From Liolophura sinensis (lineage: Eukaryota; Mollusca; Polyplacophora; Chitonida; Chitonidae): 64,000 nt of DNA. A model generated the notes under the pieces. The model worked only from the letters and a program-made list of their open reading frames with translations, did not search any database and had not been told where the DNA came from. The stretch is taken from the NCBI RefSeq assembly GCF_032854445.1, contig NC_088300.1, positions 14,389,570 through 14,453,569 of the forward strand. The letters are read 5' to 3'. A program made the translations under genes and the position numbers. How positions within the stretch are numbered: position 1 is the first letter of the stretch; each line of letters begins with the position of its first letter. Shown here in pieces: positions 47,901-58,700 of this stretch.

Positions 47901-48719
47901 AGCACGTAAGAACTGTAATGGTCGCCTAAAGCATAAAAAAATGCGGGCGAAATGCATTTGGTAGATCAGTTATGGGATGACACAGCCCAGGAATATTAGT
48001 TACTTATTTTTATGTTCCTCTTTACTTGTTGATGTAATTATTTAAATAAATGACTATTAAGTAAGTAATTACTTATGAAAAGTGCTAAGCACTCAGAGGT
48101 GATAGACAGGATATTATTCAGTGCACGCGTACCTCTGATTGCTGTGATTGGTCAAACTGTAACCCCGTCCGCTTATATCTCTACGCTCCAATTCGCATAT
48201 AGGATGTCGGCCTACATGTGTTTATCCATTCTGTGGCACGACTTCTCTTCCTTACAATCTGTTATTTAAACTTTATAAATTAAGGCTCATGAAGATTAGA
48301 AGGGGATATCAAACTCCTCATCAATTAGAATGATTGCTTATTGTATTGCATAACATGCTCTGCGCGAATTCAATATAGATTGTCTTTTTAATTAAGCCAA
48401 GTGAAATGCATTCAAGAATATAAATTATCTTGGCACCCAAACACACTTGTTTCCCTTGTTCATATCGATGTGAGATGTCCTGTAGGCAATCTGATAAAAC
48501 GGCATTCAAACAAAACGAACCACTTATCTACATTAGAATACAATATGAAGTATTTATCACTAAACAAAGAATGGCTTTTAAGCGCACAGTATAGCCTGCA
48601 GCTCACTCATTGCTCATTTATTATTAGAACGCTTGTGACGCGACAAATGCCTTAAAACCTATGCCTTCAAGTTTGTCCTGGAATTCCTCTCTTCTGCTAA
48701 ACACGCCTCACGTCTGTTG
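44983..48719. other. Spacer between the tandem receptor genes
   Basis: It should hold the 3' end of copy 1 (an AATAAA is at about 45663) and the promoter of copy 2. It contains a SINE (47160-47328) and TGTA-rich low-complexity sequence (47345-47560). No further exon is supported. Confidence 0.45.
47160..47328 (-). mobile_element. SINE family A, 5'-truncated
   Basis: TTTATTTATTTATTCATTTG tail, TATGCCGTACTCAAGAATAT, GGGAAACCCACGACCATCC and a TTCCCACGTACG end; between the two receptor genes. Confidence 0.85.
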
Positions 48720-51700
48720 ATGTCTACTATGGATGCCAAAGCCTCTCCAGCCTTGTTGGCCGCTGTTGTCTTAGGTAAGTCTTTATAATTTAATTGTATC
48801 AAATGGTTCCAATGGTATTATGAAATGCTGTACTGTTCCGCTGACAGCCCCATGACAACAACAAAAAATAAAATAAATAAACTTCAGTTCGATCGTGATG
48901 ATGGGAAACTGAAAAACTAAAAGGCGTTTTGGAAAGATCAGCATTAATGTGCGTATTTTAAGAAGTGAAATATAATATAAAAGTCGCCTGAGTTGTCCTC
49001 TGCATTGTATGGGACCAGATCAAAACTTTAATTTCAGAGAGGTTATTAGTGTTGTGTACATCCAAACTTATATATGAGATGCAACTGATGTTGAATATAG
49101 ACAAACGATTAGTTGTGCGAGCTACTCCATTTTTACAGTCTAATATTGTTTTTAACTCATTAAGGCCTTATTTATAATTACATGCATTACTCTTGCCATT
49201 TCCGTTTCCTCCACGCGTAATGCCAACCGTGGTTGATGTCATGTATTCCTTAATATTGTGCGCAATGCCTAACAAATGAAGTAAATAAATATCTCTAGCT
49301 GTGACAAATTGTTCGATGCCTCTGCTTCTTGTTAAAATAGGCTATCCAACGGAACAACGATAATATGATTCACGAGAAGCTAAAACGCTTTATTTTTCAA
49401 TACGTATAACTCGCTTGTGAGAATATATGAATATATTGCACTGTGCTTCATATGCTTCATGCTTATGATGAAACAACCAGCAACATACAACTTGATGTGA
49501 TTGGTGTGATTGAATGATTGATTAGTGTTTAAAGCCGTTCAGACAAAAATATCTCGCTTAGAAAAATGTGACAAATTTACGTGTAGACGAAATTACTGAT
49601 TGGAGTAAACCCTCAGCCCTCGTCATGTAACTGAAAATGTTTTGCCTAAATGGGCAAGCCCATTTCCCCCCCACAAAGAGAACTCAGTGAATATGCCATA
49701 TCATTACCTTGTATAATCTTATTAGTCATTATATGCCTTCTTCCTTATTGTAAGGAGTAAATGTTGTGTATATCTACATCATTGCTACCTGATTTGAGTT
49801 CGTTACCCCTGGTTAACAGTATTTTATACATTAATGACTCAGCTTCAGTTATTACCTGTCTTCTGTCACCCGTGGGCTCCACCAGTTTGGAGGGCAGGGA
49901 GACCAACGGCTACCGTTTGTTACGTGACTTACTCAGCGGGTATGATACCGATATGAGGCCAGTGAATGATCCAGATGATGCCGTGCTAGTCACCATGGAC
50001 ATCACCATCAACAAAATTCTTAAACTGGTAAAGCACCAGTGTAAAAACAATACAGCTGTTTTATGTCCGCACTTAATTACATTCACAGTTCAGCGTTGTA
50101 TTCACAGTTCAGCGTTGTATTCACAGTTCAGTGTTGTACTCACAGTTCAGCGCTTCATTCACAGTTCAACCTTTCAGTGTTAGTGCTTAGATTACAATTT
50201 TTTGTTATTATTTTCATTAGTATTAAACTGTGATACAAATATCCTATTTTCTATTAAATAGCAAGTTCATGTAGTATTAATACCTTAAAGGATTTTCTTA
50301 TATTACATTGTACTACATCTGGCCCATCCCCTGTTCTCGTATCAACCCAAAAATCACTAAATCTAAATGCAGTTTTGCCTGTTTTTTTTTTTTTTTTCAG
50401 AATGAACGTGATCAAATCCTGGTCTCCTTCGTTTGGATCCGTATGGTAAGAAAGGATCTTCATGCAGGTTATTTCTAGATTAACACACCTTGAAAAACAA
50501 AAATCATTTGTCATGACCTAAACCCAAATCATAGGCTGTGATTTGAGAGGTCTTTTGAGGGCATTCGAATCATACATTGGCAGTTTTACACATCCTGTTA
50601 CATTGACCACACGAAAAAATCAAAATGAAACTAGCGTCATATCTTATGAGAAATTTGCGTCACTGAAAATTACTTTGTTTCAATTACTTTGTCCTGTTTC
50701 CACGCCAAGTTTTGGAGGGATGAATTTTTGCGATGGAACGCCTCTGAGTATGGAGATATAACCCATTTCGCAATTGATCGGGGTCGAATCTGGACACCAG
50801 ATATAACACTCTACAACAGGTATGTTTACCAATCCATGCGAATCAACAGTGAACTTAACACACGCAGCCACCGTCTGTACGATGTATTCTTCTTTTGGCC
50901 CGATGATAGTGTGATACCCAGGTCTACATATTAGCAATCCACAGCAAGCTGGGGGAAGCTGTACCCCATTCAACAACCCCTTACTCAGACTGATTATACC
51001 GTCCCAAATGCTTCTGATGTACAAACCATATGAAACCCTCCATTCTATGTTTATACCAGTTGCTTAAAAATGGTCGAGCAAAAATTCTCAATTTGCTCCA
51101 GTTTGCATACTTCCTAAACTCTGTGCATGTTTTTGTCTGTTGACTTTTCCTTGGTTTCTCCAGCGTTGACAAAGCAGGCCTGGCTATTCCGGAAGGTAAC
51201 AAGGTGACCGTCACGAAGGATGGAAATATTGGTTGGTACTTCCCGACCGTGATGGAATCATCGTGTGCCCTGAACATCCGAAGATTCCCGTTCGACACAC
51301 AAATCTGTCCGATGAGATTCGGCTTCTGGGCTTATGACATACTCGCCTTAGACATCCAGAATCTCAACCCGCATGCGCAAACAGAGTTTTTCGAGGAGAA
51401 CGGAGAATGGCAGCTTGTGGATGCTCCTGCCAGACGGTTCGAGTTAGGTGCACTCTCTACCTACCCATATATCGACTTTTACCTAGAGCTGGAGAGATAC
51501 TCCCAATTTCATATTCTGTTTCTGATTATCCCTTTTCTGGTGATCATCATGGTGACAGTACTGGGTTTCCTTATCCCGGTGGGGGTCGGGGACAAGCTAG
51601 CGCTCACAGTTACCAACCTCCTGTCCCTAGTTGTGCTACAACTGTTGGTGGCAGAGCGACTTCCGCCACAGTCAACCAATATGCCAGTCATTGGTGAGCA

Positions 51701-53188
51701 TTAGTACGATAAATTCTTGATAAAAAATATTCATTCTTGCATGAAAATAAGTCCTAAGTTTACAAATCTCTCAGAAAAGGTCTTATTTTTTTTTTATATT
51801 GATATACATATAGATAATATAAATATAATTAAATTATAAGTAAATATTGCATGGGATTAACATTTTCGCCATATTTTCGTTTTAGCTTCCCTGGTTTGTT
51901 CGTCCTGTGCCTTGATTAGTATAAGTTAAACCCTAGTGGCTCAGTAATATGAACGGTCCTTTTCGGCGAAGGCGATCAGCGAAACATCTTAGCTGTTTTC
52001 AGTTTGTGACAATGCGATACATCAAAATCTTTACTATCATTTCATTTCAGCCATGTTCTTCTGTGCCTGCATCCTTCTGGTTGCCTTGATGGTGGCGCTT
52101 CACGTGTTCGTCATCTTGGTCCATAAGGGTAGCACGAGCCGACGACCCCCACATTGGCTACAGCGGATTCTCTTTCCAACTAAGTATGGGAAATATCGGG
52201 ACGGCTTGCAAGACAAGGCCGCTGTATATGGTAAAGAGGTACGCCATGTATCTGCCCACTATAGTTTATATACTTATTTATTTGATTGATGTCCTCAAGA
52301 ATATTTCTCTTAAACGATAGCGGTCAGCATTATGGTGGGAGGAAACCGGAGAAAACCCGGGGGACACCCACGACCATCCACAAGCTGCTTTAGTTTTAGT
52401 TTGCGGTTAATATGTAATATTTACCTGTAGGTAATGGTAAACTGGAGATTTATTATCGACGTCGCTTGTTCATAAAGATAACTATCTAATTATTAATGTA
52501 CATGTTTGCTGATGCTTGTGTTTAGTTTTAATGTACACTCGGTTTAGAGTGAAAATGGCTTTGGGAAATTATTCTTAGTATGCTCAAAGTTTTCTGCATG
52601 GTTAAACTGTGTGTATTTGTCGTAAGGGTTTAAGGTTTTAAAGCCAAGAGTAATTGCGCTTACACTGTATAGCTTGCATTACTAAAAAGCCTCTTATATA
52701 GACTTAAAATTTTGTAAGTTGGATACATTGACAAATGTAAATGATGGCCTGAATGAGCAGAGTATAGCCAATGCATTGCAATAAAAAAAAATGTCCATAA
52801 CCATCAAATTATGAAGGAATACTTTATATCTTACTTTACGCATTTTCAGCAACAAGACAGCTCACTCCACGTTCCTTACAAGCCATCAGAAGGCTTTGGA
52901 GAAAAACGTCCTATAATTTCACAGGAACCCTTGTCTATATGGTCACTGGACAGCAAGTCTTACTCAGACACGAGAAACCAGAAGTCCGACCCAATGATGT
53001 CTACCATTTCCGACAACATTCTGCAGATTCGCCAGCACTTGATGGGGAGCCGTGAGTCGCAGCAACTGGCAAAAGAGTGGAGAAATGTTGCCGAGAAGAT
53101 GGACAAGATCCTATTCACCGTTGTCATGACAGCCACAGTGTTCATGTCTATCGTCTGTACCATCGGACCGCAGTATGAATGGATTTAA
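48720..53188 (+). CDS. Nicotinic acetylcholine receptor-like subunit, copy 2 (complete)
   Basis: Coding exons: 48720-48774, 49849-50027, 50401-50445, 50710-50819, 51164-51693, 52051-52238, 52850-53188; 1446 bp, 481 aa. Exon lengths equal those of copy 1 except the first and last. A second in-frame ATG at 48729 has a better context (A at -3, G at +4) and may be the true start (478 aa). The signal peptide is clearer than in copy 1 (ALLAAVVLVITCLL). The Cys-loop, W in FVWIRM, WTPDITLYN, the M2 sequence and the M4 region match copy 1. Loop C again lacks vicinal cysteines and reads APARRFELGALSTYPY. Exons 5 and 6 are almost identical to copy 1 at the protein level; exons 1, 2 and 7 are more diverged. 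Same orientation, 3.7 kb downstream of copy 1: a tandem duplication. The product is predicted to be a pentameric ligand-gated channel subunit in the plasma membrane; its ligand is unknown. Confidence 0.9.
50081..50182. repeat. Minisatellite, 19 bp x 5, after receptor copy 2 exon 2
   Basis: TTCACAGTTCAGCGTTGTA units begin 54 bp past the splice donor of exon 49849-50027. Receptor copy 1 has no such array in the matching intron. Confidence 0.9.
52262..52392 (-). mobile_element. SINE family A fragment in receptor copy 2 intron 6
   Basis: TATTTATTTGATTGATGTCC, TCAAGAATATTTCTC, CAGCATTATGGTGGGAGG and CACCCACGACCATCCAC. It begins 24 bp after the exon 6 splice donor. Confidence 0.82.
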
Positions 53189-53806
53189 AAATTCTCTGTA
53201 CCTTTATGTGACCGAAGTTGCAAAAAGCAAACGATTCTTCTCATAGCCGCAGTACCTCAGTATGAATATCATTGTGCATATCACATTATAGAACTACATA
53301 GGAATAAGAACCGTTTTATTTAGTTTTAAACCAAGGTATTAGGTGCGAGCTATAGTGGCAATACCATATAAACTTTAAATATTGATATATTTCATTGGTT
53401 GAATTTAAAACATATTTTCTCGTGGAATATAACCGGTTGAATATCCTACACCAAGTAAAACAAGTGACAAGTCTGATTATCATGCTAAACGTCCCACCCC
53501 AATGTTATCCGGATGCAGAGGACGCCTATAAGTGCTTTAATAAGTGTTTCAACGTCTTGTATTATTATACCATGACATAAATGTTACTTGTGTGATTCAA
53601 GGTCCCTGATTCATATCTTTTAAATAATACAACTCTGAAGCTTTATGTCCGTTTATTATCCGTCATACATTCAATTAATAACTTTGAAAATATTCGCTAT
53701 AATCCACATTGTGATGGTTCAAATTTCCGACCGGATGATCGTAAATGTCCGTGGAGCCTTGTATATTGTTATACGTGGTAAAATTCGAATAACTATGATC
53801 TCAATA

Positions 53807-54078
53807 GGGGCCTCCGTGGCTCAGTCGGTTAAAGCGCTAGCGCAGCGTAATGACCCAGGAGTCTCTCACCAATGCGGTCGCTGTGAGTTCAAGTCCAGCT
53901 CATGCTGGCTTCCTCTCCGGCCGTACGTGAGAAGGTCTGCCAGCAACCTGCGGATGGTCGTGGGTTTCCTCCGGGCTCTGCCCGGTTTCCACCCACCATA
54001 ATGCTGGCCGCCGTCGTATAAGTGAAATATTCTTGAGTACGGCGTAAAACACCAATCAAAAAAAAAAAAAAAAAAAAA
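53807..54078 (+). mobile_element. tRNA-derived SINE, family A, best-preserved copy with poly(A)
   Basis: Complete head (GGCCTCCGTGGCTCAGTCGG, TTAAAGCGCTAGCGCAG), body and a run of about 21 A. The 12-bp target duplication ATGATCTCAATA is exact at 53795-53806 and 54079-54090, the mark of LINE-driven insertion. It lies between receptor copy 2 and the second LRR gene. The perfect duplication and intact poly(A) suggest a recent insertion. Confidence 0.93.
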
Positions 54079-54682
54079 ATGATCTCAATATTAAAAGACT
54101 AGCATCACATTTGTGAAAATGTGATTTAAAGAACCGGAAGTTCCCCAGAAAGAAAGCTTAAGTTGCAGTTGTTGCCAAAAGCAATAACGTTTTGGCACAT
54201 AGTGTTTTTAATCTTTGGCATCCTTACAGTCCTATGACGTGAGTTAATGTTAGATGCCTAAAGGGCGCCACAAATAACGTTGCGTAAAGCATAAATGACA
54301 GGCGTAAAATGTTTCTCTTATTTTAGGCATGTGTTAAATACAAGCATTCGAATGATTTTTGCAATCTTTGTTTTCAACTTTATGCCGCTAAAGTTTATGT
54401 TCTTATGCAAACTTAAGCATACCAAATTCATGGAAGGTATTTCGGAGAAAGGGACATTCCTTCTGTAGAGTAAGCAAATTATCCAGTCATGGCATAACCT
54501 CAAAAGGAAGGTCTTCTTTAACGCTCATACGACGACATCCAACAGAATGTGCAAAGAAATAAGGCCAGGGATCATTTGCATGATTTGCTAGTACTATTAC
54601 CTTGACGAAACAACTGTTGCCATTTGACAGCCATACGAACTTAACCCAACAAAAGCTAGTAAAAGTATGAAGTATTTGGCCA

Positions 54683-54898
54683 CTGGTTCACGAAGCGATC
54701 TTAAACTTAAGCCAAACTTTCAGATCATTTGAATGTTGTTATTTCTTACGTATAATAAGGTCAAAATATTGTTTGATAATGTAAATTCTGGGTAAATTAT
54801 TGCAAAACAAATTTCAGCTAAAATAACAGAAAGGAACATACTTATTTTAATGACTGAATTTTTGGCTTAAGTCTAAGATCGTTTCGTGATCCCAGAGC
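54683..54898. mobile_element. Short MITE with about 38-bp terminal inverted repeats
   Basis: The left end CTGGTTCACGAAGCGATCTT then AAACTTAAGCCAAA pairs with the right end, inverse CTGGGATCACGAAACGATCT then TAGACTTAAGCCAAA. 216 bp, no coding potential. The TCACGAAGCGATCTTA core is one I recall from other marine invertebrate MITEs. Confidence 0.85.
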
Positions 54899-55713
54899 CA
54901 GAAGTATACTGCGCTCCTAACAGTGTAAAAGACATAGTACTACTCAACCTGATAAACCTGTTACATAAACAACTAGTAATTGTTTAGCAGAGCTTCTATT
55001 TTTAATGCATATAAACAATAATCAAAACAAAGTCAAATGAAGATTCATCAGACGTCTCTACTCAGGATCACAAACGGCCGAGAAAGACTCATTAGATTGG
55101 TTTCCTGTGGGGAAAATAACAAAAGAAAAATGATAACGTGCATTGATTTTAAATAATTACTGCGTGCTTAAAAGTTGAACATCTCGACTTGCATGTGTGC
55201 TTGTTGTACGTCTAATGTGGAAGAGCTTACAGATTAGATCTACGATGTTCTACCCTTGAATGAGTTATTTTATTCGATTGCCGGAGAGATAAATGTGTGC
55301 CTTAGCAAAAAAACACATGTTATATCAGACGCTCAGCACAAACTGAACGGATGGTTTCATATGGTAACGTGATTTTAACAAATGAAATGGCAGAAAATGG
55401 CCTGTTACTATAGCGACTACTTAACCTGCCAATATATTTCCCCAGAAAATATAAATCAATGATGGCCATACACAACGCTTGAGCGCGTTTCAACTATTAG
55501 TATTGCGCTCTGAAGAAAACATATTTTTATTTCATCTTTCAAATTTAAGTCGAAATACTAAAAAATGAAATGAAACGACGTTTGAATTTATTCTGAAAGG
55601 AAAGGCATTTAAAGCTACCTACTGAAAAAGATCAATACTATCACCTTTGTCAATATTATTTTAGTTACGCATAATATTTTGAAAATAAGTATAGTAAGTT
55701 TATATTTTTAAGA

Positions 55714-58700
55714 CTAAAACTTAATGTTACCAGTGCTTCTCTTTGGCGGGCCTTTAATGACGTAGTTCTCCAACTGAAGACCACGTATCACCCGAACTTT
55801 TTTGGCTTCTACGACTTCTTGTTCCCGAATGACAAATTCTTTGTTGACTTCTATTCTCTGTAAAAGAAATGGTCCAATGGTAGCGAATGGCCAACACAAT
55901 TTATTATGTTTTATTACTAAAGGTTCCTTTTTCGGATAATCGGGTCATGACGTACCGACAAACCAGAGAGGGTGCATTATAAGGAGTATTACTGAATATT
56001 TTACTTTAACTGTGTTAGTTTCAGTTTCAATGTACATATATAGACAAGTCCGTATAGACAGACTTCATAACATATTGATTAAATTTAAGCACCTGGTGCA
56101 TTCCTTGCGTCTTTCCTGCATCACTGAAAACTGTTCTGGTGTGGACTCTGGTCAAATTTATTACTTTATTAGTTCTACCGTTGATTGTGTGAAACGTTGC
56201 TTTGGAAACGGACAGTATGGTGACGATTAGTATAGGAATGTTTTTCTTTTAATGTGATTGTATGTTAAATGTGATGACAATACAGCATTTTGGGTAATTC
56301 TATACTGGTGACGTCTACTATAATGCAATTAACATCATTGTATATGATTTTTACCTAATTCTCCTTAACGGAATTCATGGTGCTAGGGGGCGTGAGATAT
56401 GTTGCTTTTTGAAGCATAAACTGACGGAAGGCCGTATTTGACATGTTACGTGTAACTATTTACGAGCTGTCAAACTGTATTCGCTGCTCTGGTTTACTAT
56501 CTATATAGTTTGTCTTTAATTTAAGACAAACTCGAACCAAAAAAAAATAAAATAAAATAAAAAATAAAAAAAGGAAAAAAGAAAGAAAGAATGAATGCTA
56601 TGGCATTATCATCCGCACTCTTCAGAAACTAATATGGTGCCCTATCTTATAATATGTGATATTTTGACGTTAAAATCACGGACACTATACCCATTCACTG
56701 GTGAAAATAAGTACATAACAATTATCCTCTACTCTAAAGGAGTATACGTGTTGTAGTGTTCTTCTCTTTACAGCAGTTAATTCACCAAATGTAACAATGT
56801 ATCAAAACTGATATCACTTCAGGGTTAGATAACCATCACATTCCAAAGAATAACTTCAACAACAGAAAAAAAATCTGTCAATTTTAACACAAAGTCTGTT
56901 GTCTGAGTGACGCTAGAATGCACTCTGTTATTATAACAGGACATTTTAATGTGTTACATTCGTCATAATATCATGTTAGTCTTGCACCATCTTTATGTTC
57001 CATTAATAGGATAGGTGTGCGCTATTTAACAGAATAAACTGCTGGATTAACAGAATACATTCTGGTATCACTCAAACAACAGGCTCTCTGTAGAATTTAA
57101 CAAACTATTTTTTGAGAGAAGAAGCCAGAGAACAGTGGACTGATGCTCCAAACTAATCCACTTAAAGGGGTTCAGATTGACTATATGCTATAACTTACGG
57201 ATAGATCTAATAAAGTGATTCCACTTCTCTCTGAGCCGACTGCGTTTAAAATGGCTAATGTTCCGACACAGCTTAGGGGATTCAGACCTATCTGTAACAA
57301 CAACAACGCAAGACAAAGGTGACAGAAGTTAATCATGGGGCGTCCTGTATCCAGTTTCCTTCTCTGAGTCTTTACTTTGACCATTAGTCGTATTGTGTCA
57401 TCAGGTAGCTCGACCTATAATCTCTTTTAGCGAATGTCCTCAGTGATGAACATAGTCTCACTATTTCGCCTTTGATCACGAGATGAGCCCTACTTTTCTG
57501 TAATATTTGATGTCTTTAACGCACGTTAAATGCGCAAACCGACTTCTTACATGCCAATGAGCGAATTTTGGGTTATAGGCCTAACACCTCTGTAAAGAGG
57601 GCCTTGATTCCTAATCCATGTATCACACAATTCAGAAAGAGCTTCAAAGCTTTTAACAATGTCCTAAGATAGATCACTACATTTTAAGGTCTGCATATCT
57701 GCTAATTATCCCACACAATTCTCCCACACAGGTCATATATCCTCAGCTGGATTGTAACTGCAGGGGAAAGATGTACTGAAACTCTCGATCAAACGCTGAA
57801 GAGTGTTCGAGGCAAATTTAGCACTTTACACAATAACATCGCTCTTACGCCGATGTAGACGAGAGTGGTTTCTGAATTTATATTCGGGCAAATGTATTCA
57901 AGTTGGTTTTTTGGAATAAATATCTTCACTACGACAGGTGAGGACTGGTCATTCCAGTGGAAAATAGATGAGTCTTATTGCATAGGCTATTTTCAATTTA
58001 TGACAAAATGAAACAGGGTTCAGATCTCCTAAGTGTTCCCATTACTGAACCACGATACAAAATATACCTTTAAGATCTTAAGTGATTCGTTTGATTCTAT
58101 TCCTTTGGCAAGTGCTTCAGCCCCTTGTTGATGAATTCGATTGCAAGAAATATCCAAATCTGCTAAGCCAGTGTTTGACTTTAGAGCGTCTGCCAGAGTT
58201 ATGGCCCCTTCATTACCCAAACCGTTATAAGCTAACGACAGGCGTCGCAATCGATTGTTGTTCTGTGGAAAGAGAAAAAAAGCAACTGCTTATAGATTTA
58301 CGAGTTTTACAGAAGAAGAAATAACTATTTCGATATTATTAGCCTCTTAATTTACAGCAGAGACATGCTAATTATAGGACCACCTGATATTGGGAAAGAA
58401 AATTCTCGGTCGATGTTGAATCTCAAAAGTGCCTGGATTTTAAGGTTTGTGGTGATGTTTGTTGAGATTATATACGATTTCTTGTAAGTGAGATGTATGT
58501 TTCTATATTGTTCACTAAGCACAGTATAGAAACATAACTACGTGAACCTGAAGGTAAAATTAATCTAGCAAACAGAAGTAGGTACTTGTACAAATGGCGC
58601 TCTGCCTTGTAATTGGCTGACGGACAACAAAATCGAAATATACGTTCGCAATATGACGATATCTGAGATGTCCAAAGTTCGATTTTTTTCTACTCTGTGT

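Larger units (their letters stand above)
53189..55713. other. Convergent spacer between receptor copy 2 and the second LRR gene
   Basis: The two genes end towards each other here. It contains the youngest-looking SINE (53807-54078) and a MITE (54683-54898). No coding sequence supported. Confidence 0.5.

Noticed and set aside
53807-53900. Possible tRNA gene (A and B box)
   Set aside because: It is the head of a SINE; acceptor-stem and anticodon-arm pairing of a functional tRNA are not seen. The same reasoning applies at 3561, 12576, 13150 and 63740.
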